Assembly (NCBI RefSeq): GCF_000368765.1
Contig: NZ_KB849655.1
Location: forward strand, 1,217,678-1,281,677
Origin: Acinetobacter junii CIP 64.5
GTDB taxonomy: Bacteria; Pseudomonadota; Gammaproteobacteria; Pseudomonadales; Moraxellaceae
Length of the DNA stretch: 64,000 bases
Reading direction: 5' to 3'
The notes beneath the pieces were generated by a model. It ran no database searches and was not told the origin of the DNA. It worked only from the letters and a program-made list of their open reading frames with translations. Positions 6,913 through 15,819 of the stretch are shown piece after piece; the stretch's first letter is position 1, and each line of letters begins with the position of its first letter. The translations under genes and the position numbers were made by a program.

Positions 6913-9318
6913 TTAGTTCTTATCTGGTAAAGCATACGCTACCAGATAATCACCCATTTTAGTACCAAATGAACCGTGTCCACCTGCCATAATTACGACA
7001 TATTGCTTACCGTTAGCTTCATAAGTCATTGGTGTTGCCTGACCACCTGCAGGTAAACGAGCTTCCCATAACTTATCGCCATTTGAAACATTAAAGGCAC
7101 GGATGTAGTTATCTTGAGTCGCCCCAACAAACATCACATTACCTGCTGTTGAAATCGAACCACCTAAACCTGGTACTCCAATTTTCACTGGTGGTAATTG
7201 GAATAGATTTGGCAAACTATCACGAATCGTACCAATACGTTTTTTCCAAACCACTTCATGTGTTTTTAAATCCACACCAGCAACAAAGCCCCAACCAGGT
7301 TGCTTACAAGGCAAACCGAATGGAGACAGGAACGGACTAATATCTACACCATATGGCGTACCATACATCGGTTGCATGCCCTGCTCTGTACCCGCACCAC
7401 GTGCGACTGCTTGACGGTTTGGATCTGCTGGAATTAAACGACTTACGAATGGCAAGCCAATCGGGTTCATGACTGCAACTTGACGATCAGCATTCACTGA
7501 CATACCGCCCCATTCGAATACACCGAGATTACCAGGGAATACTAAAGTGCCATTTTCAGAAGGTGGTGTATAAATACCATCGTAATTCAAACGTTTAAAC
7601 TTCACCCGACACATTAACTGGTCAAACATGGTGGCACCCCACATGTCTTTATCTGTTAATTTATCTTTAGGTGCTAAGTTAAAGTCAGAGAATGGTTGAG
7701 TTTTAGCATAGAACTCACCTTTAGTTTGTGGTCCCCACTTCACTGTTTGCGGAACTGGTTTTTCAGTAATCGGTACTATTGGCTGACCATTACGACGATC
7801 TAAAACAAAGGCATTTCCTGTTTTAGTTAAGACATAAATCGCAGGGACCGTTTGACCAGATTTATCCTGAATATCCGCCAAAGAAGGTTGAGATGGTACA
7901 TCCATATCCCACAAATCATGATGTGTGGTTTGGAAACTCCAAACTAGCTTACCTGTGGTTGCATTAATCGCCAGCATTGAGTTCGCATAGCGCTCTTTCA
8001 ACTCAGTACGGTCGCCTCCCCAAATATCAGGTGTACCTACACCTGTCGGTACATAGACGATGTCCAATTTTGCATCATAAGCAAGTGGCGCCCATGCATT
8101 TGGCGAGTTATGCACAAATGTTGTGTCTTGACCTGGCATTGCATTCGGATCAGCAGCACCCGTATCGAATACCCACAGCAACTTACCAGTATTCACGTCA
8201 TAACCACGAATCACACCTGATGGCTCTTTATTCGAATGGTTATCGGTCACTGAACCTGCAATTACCACTGTAGTACCAGATACAACACCTGGTGAAGTTG
8301 GGTTATAGCCACCTGGATAGGCATATGGCATGAATTCTTGTAAATTCACTTCGCCATTTTGACCAAAGTCAGAACATGCTTTACCTGTATCTGCGTTCAC
8401 CGCAACTAAACGACCATCATTAACCGGAACAAAAACTTTACGAGGACATTCAGCCGAAGTTGATTTTTTCGCCTGTAAACTGGTTGCAAACTCAGTGGTG
8501 TTTGCAGCATCGTAATACATCACACCACGACAAGTTAAATGTTGGAAAGTCTTGTCCGTTTTAAGTTTTGGATCAAAACGCCATTTTTCTTTGCCTGTTG
8601 CTGGATCAAGTGCAATCAAATGTTGATGTGGCGTACACATATACATATTGTTGCCGATTTTAATTGGTGTCACCTGATTAGTTGTTTCACCTGAGTCATT
8701 TTCAGTTCTAAAATCACCTGTACGGAATGTCCAAGCAACTTTCAAATCTTTGACATTTTTGTCATTAATTTGAGTCAGAGGAGAATAACGCTCCCCTCCT
8801 TGACTACGACCATAGGCAGGCCAGTCCTCAGGTGCTACACCATCAACTGCTTTCGCTTGTGCAGGTTGAGGTGTTTGAATCACACCATTAATTTCTTGAG
8901 GATCATTAAAGATCGAGTACACCATCACCACAATAGCGATAACTAAAGTCGATGATAGCGCAACCTTACTTGAGCCAAGTTTATCAATACCTCTTGTTAC
9001 AGCAGGTACTAACAACCACAAACCCAACACACCCAAAACATCAAGACGTGGAGCCAGTGCCCAGAAGTCCGTTCCAACTTCCCAAACACCCCAAATCACA
9101 CTTCCTAACATTAAAGCGGCATAGACCCAGAGTGGACCAGAAGCACGCTTATAAAGTTGTACTGCTACGATGAGTAACAACACACCTGCAATCACATAAT
9201 AAAAAGACCCACCAATAGCTGCGAGCCATACACCACCAATAAGCAGGAACAAAGCAATGAGGGCAAGGATCATTACCGTCAACGTTCGCAATCCTGATTT
9301 TGAAGCAGATTGATTCAT
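6913..9318 (-). CDS. gcd: Membrane-bound PQQ-dependent glucose dehydrogenase
   Basis: 801 residues from the ATG at 9318, the length of Acinetobacter GDH-A. The open frame extends 21 codons further up, but AAGGTG sits 5 nt before this ATG and the protein then begins MNQSASKSGLRT like the known enzyme. The first 150 residues hold five membrane helices that anchor it and bind ubiquinone. The rest is the periplasmic eight-bladed PQQ propeller with WPAYGRSQGGERYSPL, THHDLWDMDVPSQP and GGSISTAGNVMFVGA. It oxidises glucose to gluconolactone and feeds electrons to ubiquinone. The oprB porin lies upstream in the same direction. No pqq biosynthesis genes are in this window. Confidence 0.97.
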   Translation of the reverse strand: MNQSASKSGLRTLTVMILALIALFLLIGGVWLAAIGGSFYYVIAGVLLLIVAVQLYKRASGPLWVYAALMLGSVIWGVWEVGTDFWALAPRLDVLGVLGLWLLVPAVTRGIDKLGSSKVALSSTLVIAIVVMVYSIFNDPQEINGVIQTPQPAQAKAVDGVAPEDWPAYGRSQGGERYSPLTQINDKNVKDLKVAWTFRTGDFRTENDSGETTNQVTPIKIGNNMYMCTPHQHLIALDPATGKEKWRFDPKLKTDKTFQHLTCRGVMYYDAANTTEFATSLQAKKSTSAECPRKVFVPVNDGRLVAVNADTGKACSDFGQNGEVNLQEFMPYAYPGGYNPTSPGVVSGTTVVIAGSVTDNHSNKEPSGVIRGYDVNTGKLLWVFDTGAADPNAMPGQDTTFVHNSPNAWAPLAYDAKLDIVYVPTGVGTPDIWGGDRTELKERYANSMLAINATTGKLVWSFQTTHHDLWDMDVPSQPSLADIQDKSGQTVPAIYVLTKTGNAFVLDRRNGQPIVPITEKPVPQTVKWGPQTKGEFYAKTQPFSDFNLAPKDKLTDKDMWGATMFDQLMCRVKFKRLNYDGIYTPPSENGTLVFPGNLGVFEWGGMSVNADRQVAVMNPIGLPFVSRLIPADPNRQAVARGAGTEQGMQPMYGTPYGVDISPFLSPFGLPCKQPGWGFVAGVDLKTHEVVWKKRIGTIRDSLPNLFQLPPVKIGVPGLGGSISTAGNVMFVGATQDNYIRAFNVSNGDKLWEARLPAGGQATPMTYEANGKQYVVIMAGGHGSFGTKMGDYLVAYALPDKN

Positions 9319-9400
9319 AAGATCACCTTGCATCTTTGTATTTATTAGAATGACTAAGCAAATGATCAATTCGCTTAACATTCAATTGAAAAGCTAAAGC

Positions 9401-9441
9401 GTTCTATAGTCCGATTGAGTTGCAAACATGAGCTATAGAAC
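9401..9441. repeat. Inverted repeat between oprB and gcd
   Basis: GTTCTATAG (9401-9409) and its complement CTATAGAAC (9433-9441) are separated by 23 nt. It could be a weak attenuating or stabilising hairpin between the two genes or part of a gcd operator. No T run follows. Confidence 0.35.
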
Positions 9442-9455
9442 TCCGAATAAAACAC

Positions 9456-10700
9456 TTAAAAAATGGTTTGAAACTTGACACCACCCACCCATGTTTTATC
9501 GCCATTTTTCAAGGCACCGACATGGTGTACATATTGAATATTTGGACGGATGGTCAACCAATTAGTTGCATGGATGCCGTAATACAACTCAGTATTGTAT
9601 TCTTCATCCAATAAAGGATTGTTTTTGTCATTGGCATGAATACGTGCTACGCCGAGTGCTAGTTCATCTTGTGGACGCTGATTGAGCAGACCTTTATAAA
9701 CCAATCCAACATTTTGCATATCTTTGATGGAGTTGGTTTTTGAATCATGTACTGTGACATTCACAAAACCAGTTAAACCACGATCAGATTGATCATCATG
9801 ACGTGTTAATTGCTGTTTGGCAGTAAACCAACCGCCTTGTTTATGTCCAGTTTTGCTTGGGTTTTCAATTTCAGCAGCATCGGCAGTGCTGTAGTAGTAA
9901 CCAAAACGGTATTCACCTAAAAGAGATTGTTGACCAAGTTTTGGTGCCCAGACCAGCTCAGCTGGAATAATCGCACCATGTGATCCATCTGTACTTAAGT
10001 TAAAGCCTTTACCACGCTGTAAGTTCTCTGGGTTATATTCATACGCACCAATTTGCGCATATAAATCTGGCTGCAGGTTATATTTGACTCGCAATGCCCA
10101 TTGACTGACAGGCCAGTTGTACCATTGATCACCCACCCAATTGCCGACTTGAGAGCCACATAATGCCAAGTTTTGGAAATCACAGTTAAAACTGTTGAAA
10201 TCCTCACCTTCACCAAAACGTCCCACCTTAATATCTAAAGTTTGATCTAAAAATTTCTTTTTGATCCATAGATCAGTTAAACGCCAAGTTTGACCACGCC
10301 CCCAAACTTCTTGGGTAGAACTTAGATGTCCTTGTAAACCATCTGCAGTTTGGGACAATGATTGGCCATCTCGATAGGTCACCGTGATTTGAGCTTCAGT
10401 GTCTTGCCAACCTAAAATTTTATTTAAGTCAAAGTGTGTGCCTAAAGCCAGTTGCCCAGTGAATTCACTGCCATGACTTGAATGTTGTTTAGAATCTAAA
10501 ACCCCTGCAAATTCACCTGTGTAATCAGCAGAAAAGTTATAACCTTGATCTTGTAACGCAGTGCGTTGACCGTTCCAATCACCCAACAGCCATTGACCAT
10601 GAGGATCAAATGCGGAAGAAGCTGCTTGAGTGTGATGTGTGAAAAGACTCAATGAAAGAACGGATAAACAAGATACAACCCATGATTTAGAGATTGTCAT
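9456..10700 (-). CDS. oprB: OprB-family carbohydrate-selective porin
   Basis: 414 residues. A signal peptide is cut after HHTQA (residue 26), followed by the OprB signature (WLLGDWNGQRTALQDQGYNF). The 16-stranded barrel is suggested by repeated alternating strands, ending with a C-terminal Phe (GGVKFQTIF) as the BAM complex prefers. OprB porins admit glucose and other sugars through the outer membrane. Its place directly upstream of gcd supports supply of periplasmic glucose for oxidation. The leader carries a hairpin that would cover the Shine-Dalgarno sequence. A disulfide may join the two Cys in NCDFQNLALCGS. Confidence 0.9.
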   Translation of the reverse strand: MTISKSWVVSCLSVLSLSLFTHHTQAASSAFDPHGQWLLGDWNGQRTALQDQGYNFSADYTGEFAGVLDSKQHSSHGSEFTGQLALGTHFDLNKILGWQDTEAQITVTYRDGQSLSQTADGLQGHLSSTQEVWGRGQTWRLTDLWIKKKFLDQTLDIKVGRFGEGEDFNSFNCDFQNLALCGSQVGNWVGDQWYNWPVSQWALRVKYNLQPDLYAQIGAYEYNPENLQRGKGFNLSTDGSHGAIIPAELVWAPKLGQQSLLGEYRFGYYYSTADAAEIENPSKTGHKQGGWFTAKQQLTRHDDQSDRGLTGFVNVTVHDSKTNSIKDMQNVGLVYKGLLNQRPQDELALGVARIHANDKNNPLLDEEYNTELYYGIHATNWLTIRPNIQYVHHVGALKNGDKTWVGGVKFQTIF

Positions 10701-10706
10701 GTTTAC

Positions 10707-10740
10707 GTAACCTTTTATGTTTTTGTATATAAAAGGTTAC
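10707..10740 (-). promoter_or_regulatory. Leader hairpin covering the oprB ribosome-binding site
   Basis: GTAACCTTTTAT (10707-10718) and ATAAAAGGTTAC (10729-10740) form a perfect 12-bp inverted repeat with a 10-nt loop, 6 nt upstream of the oprB ATG. In the mRNA the arm nearer the gene contains AAAAGG, the only plausible Shine-Dalgarno sequence, so it would be base-paired. It could be a translation switch or a DNA operator. Confidence 0.55.
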
Positions 10741-10752
10741 GCCCATTTTTAA

Positions 10753-10789
10753 TTGATTAATTTATTCAAAATGTTAATCACTTGATTAA
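10753..10789. promoter_or_regulatory. Repeated TTGATTAA/TTAATCA motif upstream of oprB
   Basis: TTGATTAA occurs at 10753-10760 and 10782-10789. The second copy pairs with TTAATCA (10774-10780) as a 7-bp palindrome with a 2-nt centre. The group lies 50-90 bp before the oprB start and looks like an operator; the regulator is unknown. Confidence 0.35.
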
Positions 10790-10832
10790 ATGTGCAATAT
10801 TTTACCAAGTTGCGATTGTATGCACATATTTT

Positions 10833-11951
10833 CTACCATTTTCCTTGACCCAAACCTTGTCCGATAAATTGATAGCGCATTTGAGAACGTGAAAATTTGA
10901 TTGGGCATGCTAATTGAGGCTCAGTTTGATCGGCATTTTCAGATAAAGGCACATCAACCACCCAACCGCGTTGTTTTGCAATCGGTGAAGTCAAAGCTTC
11001 ATCTAAGCTCAACACTGGCTCCACACAAATATCTAATTGCGAAAAAATTGATTGCCACTCAGCAAAATCTTTGGATCTAAACTTTTCCTTTAAGGCTTGT
11101 TTAATCACTTGACGATCTTCGGGGTCAAAAGAACTACCTTTTGCCATCAATATAGGTAAATCTAATGCAGCAGCTAACCCAGTCATAAACTGTGGTTCTA
11201 AACTTCCTACAGAGAAATAACGACCATCTTTGGTTTCATAATAGTCATAGAAAATAGCACCATTCAGCATCCCTTGCTCAGGACCTTGTGGTGTCTGACC
11301 AGCCAAACTTGCTGAGGCGGCCATACTATTTAAACTAGCCACACAGTCCGTCATAGAAATATCTATGTATTGCCCCATACCACTACGCTGACGCTCAACT
11401 ACAGCAGCTAAAATCCCAATAACCGCATGCAAAGAACCTCCTGCGACATCCGCAATCTGTACACCCAATGGAGGTGGTCCACTATCTTGTCGACCACTAT
11501 GACCCGAAATACCAGCTAAAGCTAGATAGTTAATATCATGCCCTGCACGATCTTTATATGCACCTGTTTGACCGTAACCTGTAATAGAACAATAGATTAA
11601 TCGAGGATTGATCTCAGCAAGCGTTTCATAATCCACCCCTAATCGACGCATCACATCTGGTCGAAATTGTTCAAGCAGGATGTCAAACTCTGAAATTTTA
11701 TTTTTAATTAACTCAATATTTGAAGCATCTTTTAGATCAAGCGTAATGGACTGTTTATTTCGATTAAGATAACTATGCGCAGTGGCTTGACCATTGGCAT
11801 AAGGTGGCACGATTCGAACCAAATCTGGACGACTCGGAGATTCTACATGGATAACTTCTGCACCCATGTCTGCAAGATACATACTCGCGAATGGACCAGG
11901 CAACAAAGTAGAAAAATCTAGAACTTTCAATCCCTTTAAAGCAGTTGGCAT
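10833..11951 (-). CDS. CaiB/BaiF family protein, alpha-methylacyl-CoA racemase-like
   Basis: 372 residues of the family III CoA-transferase fold (LKVLDFSTLLPGPFASMYLADMGAEVIHVE). Three features point to racemase rather than transferase: His138 in GHDINYLAL, Asp168 in QIADVAGG, and Glu in VGSLEPQF, matching the His/Asp/Glu set of the mycobacterial racemase. That enzyme interconverts 2R- and 2S-methylacyl-CoA so branched chains can enter beta-oxidation. It is divergent from an AraC regulator and near several beta-oxidation genes, which fits. The predicted ATG has no good Shine-Dalgarno; TATAAA about 45 bp upstream may be its -10. Confidence 0.8.
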   Translation of the reverse strand: MPTALKGLKVLDFSTLLPGPFASMYLADMGAEVIHVESPSRPDLVRIVPPYANGQATAHSYLNRNKQSITLDLKDASNIELIKNKISEFDILLEQFRPDVMRRLGVDYETLAEINPRLIYCSITGYGQTGAYKDRAGHDINYLALAGISGHSGRQDSGPPPLGVQIADVAGGSLHAVIGILAAVVERQRSGMGQYIDISMTDCVASLNSMAASASLAGQTPQGPEQGMLNGAIFYDYYETKDGRYFSVGSLEPQFMTGLAAALDLPILMAKGSSFDPEDRQVIKQALKEKFRSKDFAEWQSIFSQLDICVEPVLSLDEALTSPIAKQRGWVVDVPLSENADQTEPQLACPIKFSRSQMRYQFIGQGLGQGKW

Positions 11952-12165
11952 AATAATTTTTACTCATATTGTTCAAATTTTCTTTTATACTAGGTTCGGA
12001 TAAACACAAAAACAATGTCATGTTCAGCCATTTACCTTGATAGTTTCGGCAATTTAACATGTACTTAGTGAGCAATAATTTTTTCTTGTCAATTGCTCAA
12101 TTAGATATTTTAGACGGTTATTTAGGTCAATTATCGTGAATAGTAAAGAAACTGAAGGATTCAAT

Positions 12166-13179
12166 ATGAGCCGTGATACGATCAGCATCCACTTCGTGAA
12201 TGCGGCTTTAACAGGTGTAAAACGCCTAGGCATGGACGTTGAAACATTACTTTCACATGTCGGTATTGAAGCAGAATTGCTTCGTCAACCTAAAGCTCGA
12301 ATCTCCCCAGAGCAATACACTCGCTTTGTCAAAATGTTATGGATGGTCACCCAAGACGAACACGTTGGTTTCGATGTTCAACCACGTCGTTTAGGTACAT
12401 TTGCGATCATGTGCCAATTGATCATACATTCGAAAACACTTGGTCAAGCACTCGAACTTTCCTCACAATTTTACAAATTATTCGGTGATGAATGGTCTGT
12501 AAGTTTAGAGCGCGATAAACATGAAGCTCGTTTAGTACCTCACATTCCTAAAGCACTTGACCCTGATCATTTTATTACGGAAAGTATGCTGATGATTTGG
12601 CATGGTCTTGCTTCGTGGTTAATCGAACGTCGCTTACCTTTGGAGCGCGTCCATTTTGGTTATGAACGCCCTAACCATGCAGATGAGTATGATGCGCTAT
12701 TTTTTGCACCAGTGATGCAGTTTGACGCACCGCGTACAGAAATTACATTTGCTGCAGACTATTTAGATTTACCTATTCGTCAGGATGAAAAAACTTTAGA
12801 AGAGTTTTTAAAAGCCGCACCAGCACAACTTCTAGTGAAATTCAAAAATACCAACTCACTCACTTCGCGTATCCGTGATGTATTGAAGAGCCAAATCGGC
12901 GAAGAAATGCCAACTTTAAATGATGTGGCATCTATGCTGTATTTATCTCCTCAAACATTACGTCGTCGTTTGGCTGCGGAAGGTAAAAGCTATCAAGGTG
13001 TCAAAGATGCCTTACGTCGTGACGCTGCGATTCATTTATTGCTCACTCCAAACCTCACTTTAGAAGATGTTGCTCAACAAGTTGGCTTTAGTGAAACCAG
13101 TACCTTTCACCGTGCCTTTAAAAAATGGACTGGTGTTACCCCAGGTTTATATCGCCAGTTGCATGGGCATCACAATTAA
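12166..13179 (+). CDS. AraC-family transcriptional regulator (arabinose-binding-like N-domain)
   Basis: 337 residues from the ATG at 12166, which has GAAGGA 6 nt upstream. A GTG ten codons earlier keeps the frame open but lacks a Shine-Dalgarno. The N-terminal domain (about 10-200) is of the Arabinose_bd type seen in OruR/ArgR-like regulators. The C-terminal AraC domain has both helix-turn-helix units (LNDVASMLYLSPQTLRRRL and LEDVAQQVGFSETSTFHRAFKKW). It probably controls the divergent racemase-like gene or nearby fatty-acid genes. A stem-loop follows the stop. Confidence 0.88.
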   Translation: MSRDTISIHFVNAALTGVKRLGMDVETLLSHVGIEAELLRQPKARISPEQYTRFVKMLWMVTQDEHVGFDVQPRRLGTFAIMCQLIIHSKTLGQALELSSQFYKLFGDEWSVSLERDKHEARLVPHIPKALDPDHFITESMLMIWHGLASWLIERRLPLERVHFGYERPNHADEYDALFFAPVMQFDAPRTEITFAADYLDLPIRQDEKTLEEFLKAAPAQLLVKFKNTNSLTSRIRDVLKSQIGEEMPTLNDVASMLYLSPQTLRRRLAAEGKSYQGVKDALRRDAAIHLLLTPNLTLEDVAQQVGFSETSTFHRAFKKWTGVTPGLYRQLHGHHN

Positions 13180-13192
13180 CTTAAATCAGACA

Positions 13193-13222
13193 AAGTGTTC
13201 AACCCTTAAAAGTTGAACACTT
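13193..13222 (+). terminator. Stem-loop after the AraC gene
   Basis: AAGTGTTCAAC (13193-13203) pairs perfectly with GTTGAACACTT (13212-13222) around an 8-nt loop. The tract after it (TTGTTG) is poor in T, so termination strength is uncertain. Confidence 0.55.
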
Positions 13223-13274
13223 GTTGAAAAATATGGTATTAATCCACTATATTCCTCAACAATCACGATAAATA

Positions 13275-13739
13275 ATGATAATCAAAAAAGGCGATTTTTC
13301 AGACCCTCAAGTTCAAGACCTCATACGCATTCATTTGCACGGCATGCATCAGAACACACCGATTGAGCATAGTTTTGCACTCGATTTCAGCAGCCTACAA
13401 AAAGACTCCATTCGATTTTATACACTTTGGCGTGATGATCAGCTTCTTGGTTGTGGTGCGATTCAAGAGCTTAACCCCTATCATGCTGAACTTAAATCGA
13501 TGCGGACTCATCCCCAACATCTACGTCAAGGTGTAGCGACACACTTACTCGATTATCTTTTGAAAATTGCTAAACATAGCAATTTTCAAAAAGTGAGTTT
13601 AGAAACGGGGAAAGACTCCCACTTTGATGCAGCAATTCATCTATACAAGAAATTTGGTTTCGTAGAGGGTGAAGCCTTTGCTGAATATAATGAATCTGAA
13701 TATAGTCAATTCTTTCATCTAAATTTATCTAATCAATAG
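13275..13739 (+). CDS. GNAT-family N-acetyltransferase
   Basis: 154 residues. The acetyl-CoA-binding signature RQGVATHLLDYLL follows ELKSMRTHPQHL, and the C-terminal strand HLYKKFGFVEGEAFAEY is typical of the YsnE/PhnO-like branch. The acceptor is unknown; relatives acetylate small amines, indole derivatives or protein side chains. There is no visible Shine-Dalgarno before the ATG. It sits alone between an AraC gene and a convergent P-loop gene. Confidence 0.85.
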   Translation: MIIKKGDFSDPQVQDLIRIHLHGMHQNTPIEHSFALDFSSLQKDSIRFYTLWRDDQLLGCGAIQELNPYHAELKSMRTHPQHLRQGVATHLLDYLLKIAKHSNFQKVSLETGKDSHFDAAIHLYKKFGFVEGEAFAEYNESEYSQFFHLNLSNQ

Positions 13740-13885
13740 TTTAATCTCAGATTTTCATCTGCTTTTTTAAAGAGGTTTTTTGCAAAAACTCATTGATAAG
13801 TAATCTAATTACAAGTATTACAGCCGTAAAGCCAAAACATTATCTTGAAAAAATATAGCCAATACCCTGATTTTAATGCTAATTA

Positions 13886-14425
13886 TCAATCACCACTTAT
13901 TTGTTTTAAGAAAGCAGCTGTCTTCCGAGGCGAAGTTAGGTGAATAAATCGTATGTGCTGGTATTTAGGGTTGTTCATCATCGCTAAATACCTTTTCTTA
14001 TTTTGTGGATATTTCTGAAACATCCATAAAAAAATCGATTTTTGGGAGAATACCATTTTCAAGTTCTCTCTATTATTCGAGTTTTTCCATAATCGCTCAC
14101 GACTTAAAATACGCCACAAAGTCCGTTTAGTAAGACGATAAAAGTTAACAGAAAAAGAATAATCTAGCCAAATGACCGTATCCACCTCAGACCAAATCAT
14201 ATCAATACTGCGTGAATAAAGATTATCGATCACCCATCCCGTTGATGCTGCATCCATACTCAGTTTAAGTTTGCAAAAAAATGCATCATTTGAAGATTCT
14301 TGCCAATCATCTAGCCATAGCAAATCATCCAGTTCGATATATTGTATTTTTAATTTTTCCGCCAACTTTCGAGCCAGCGTAGATTTGCCAGAACCCGTAG
14401 TACCAATAATATTAATAAATTTCAT
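13886..14425 (-). CDS. P-loop NTPase, adenylate-kinase/FlaR-like
   Basis: 179 residues from the ATG at 14425; a TTG one codon earlier is less likely. Walker A is GTTGSGKST (8-16). The aspartate-rich ELDDLLWLDDW after it is characteristic of the group annotated as DNA topology modulation protein FlaR or adenylate kinase. These are small shikimate/nucleoside-kinase-fold proteins of unproven substrate. A basic, Trp-rich lid (FYRLTKRTLWRILSRERLW) follows. The gene is isolated with AT-rich flanks and has no clear ribosome-binding site. Confidence 0.75.
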   Translation of the reverse strand: MKFINIIGTTGSGKSTLARKLAEKLKIQYIELDDLLWLDDWQESSNDAFFCKLKLSMDAASTGWVIDNLYSRSIDMIWSEVDTVIWLDYSFSVNFYRLTKRTLWRILSRERLWKNSNNRENLKMVFSQKSIFLWMFQKYPQNKKRYLAMMNNPKYQHIRFIHLTSPRKTAAFLKQISGD

Positions 14426-14603
14426 CAAGCAAATTATGTTGAATTATGGACATGCATTTTACTAAATATTTCAACTATTCAATAGTGAACTGAATTGGCG
14501 AAAAACATCAAACTTACCAATGTTTATCATCATTGCACTGACACTTAAATTGAGTACACTCGAAGCACAATGATTTTAATTTAAGGCAATACAAGGAACA
14601 GCT

Positions 14604-15809
14604 ATGAGCGAGGCCTATATTATTGATGCCATTCGCACACCACGCGGAAAAGGAAAAAAAGACGGCTCATTACATGAAGTAAAGCCAATTACTTTACTCA
14701 CAACATTATTGAATGAATTACAACAACGCCATCAACTCGACACATCTAAAGTCGATGATATCGTTCTCGGTTGTGTGACACCGATTGGTGATCAAGGTGG
14801 GGATATTGCCAAAACTGCTGCGATTGCTGCAGGTTGGAATGATGATGTCGCAGGCGTACAAATCAACCGTTTCTGTGCTTCTGGTTTAGAAGCTGTGAAC
14901 TTGGCAGCACAAAAAGTTCGTTCAGGTTGGGAAGATGTTGTGGTCGCTGGCGGTGTGGAGTCAATGTCACGCATTCCAATGGGTTCTGATGGTGGTCCAT
15001 GGGCGCTTGATCCAGAAACCAATTTGAAATCGTCTTTTGTTCCACAAGGTGTAGGTGCAGACTTAATCGCAACTTTAGATGGTTATAGCCGCGCAGATGT
15101 AGATGCATTTGCGGTCGGTTCGCAACAAAAGGCTGCTGCCGCTCAGGCAAATGGTTATTTCGATAAATCAGTTGTGCCTGTGAAAGATCATGCAGGTGTA
15201 ACAATCTTAGAAAAAGATGAATTTATCAAAGGAAATACCACAGTTGAAGGTCTAGCAAAACTGAATGCTAGCTTTGAAATGATGGGTCAAATGGGCTTCG
15301 ATGCTGTTGCTTTACAGAAGTATCCTGAAGCGCAAAAAATTAATCACGTTCATCATGCAGGTAACTCATCAGGTATCGTCGATGGTGCTGCGGTGGTGTT
15401 ATTGGCTTCTGAAAAAGCAGTCAAAGAACAAGGTTTAAAACCTCGTGCCAAGGTGCTTGCAACTGCATTGGTCGGTACAGATCCAACCATTATGTTGACT
15501 GGTCCTGCCCCTGCTGCACGTAAAGCATTAGAAAAAGCAGGCTTGAGCATCGACGATATTGATTTATTTGAAGTGAATGAAGCTTTTGCAGCTGTGGTGA
15601 TGCGTTTTATTACAGAACTGAAAGTTCCTGCTGAGAAAGTCAACGTCAATGGTGGTGCGATTGCGATGGGACATCCATTAGGGGCAACTGGTGCCATGAT
15701 TCTAGGAACTTTGTTAGATGAATTAGAGCGTCAAGGTAAAAAACGTGGACTAGCAACATTATGTGTCGGTGGTGGTATGGGTATCGCTACCATTATCGAG
15801 TTGGTGTAA
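14604..15809 (+). CDS. fadI: Acetyl-CoA C-acyltransferase (beta-oxidation thiolase)
   Basis: 401 residues. It catalyses the last step of beta-oxidation, thiolytic cleavage of 3-ketoacyl-CoA. The nucleophile Cys is in [11 protein letters not shown], the His in [15 protein letters not shown], and the acid/base Cys in [16 protein letters not shown] lies 6 nt before the ATG. The next gene begins 10 bp after the stop, forming a two-gene operon in the order thiolase then multifunctional enzyme, as in fadIJ rather than fadBA; the symbol rests mainly on that order. A short palindrome GAGTACACTC (14552-14561) in the promoter region might be an operator. Confidence 0.85.
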   Translation: MSEAYIIDAIRTPRGKGKKDGSLHEVKPITLLTTLLNELQQRHQLDTSKVDDIVLGCVTPIGDQGGDIAKTAAIAAGWNDDVAGVQINRFCASGLEAVNLAAQKVRSGWEDVVVAGGVESMSRIPMGSDGGPWALDPETNLKSSFVPQGVGADLIATLDGYSRADVDAFAVGSQQKAAAAQANGYFDKSVVPVKDHAGVTILEKDEFIKGNTTVEGLAKLNASFEMMGQMGFDAVALQKYPEAQKINHVHHAGNSSGIVDGAAVVLLASEKAVKEQGLKPRAKVLATALVGTDPTIMLTGPAPAARKALEKAGLSIDDIDLFEVNEAFAAVVMRFITELKVPAEKVNVNGGAIAMGHPLGATGAMILGTLLDELERQGKKRGLATLCVGGGMGIATIIELV

Positions 15810-15819
15810 GGAGAACAAC

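Noticed and set aside
9319..9381. Longer N-terminus for Gcd
   Set aside because: The start at 9318 has a ribosome-binding site and gives the known 801-residue enzyme.
14552..14561. GAGTACACTC palindrome as a FadR or PsrA operator
   Set aside because: It does not match the consensus I know for either regulator and is short; mentioned only within the gene entry.
15763..15819. Longer N-terminus for the multifunctional beta-oxidation protein
   Set aside because: The extension lies inside the thiolase gene; AAGGAG points to the ATG at 15820.
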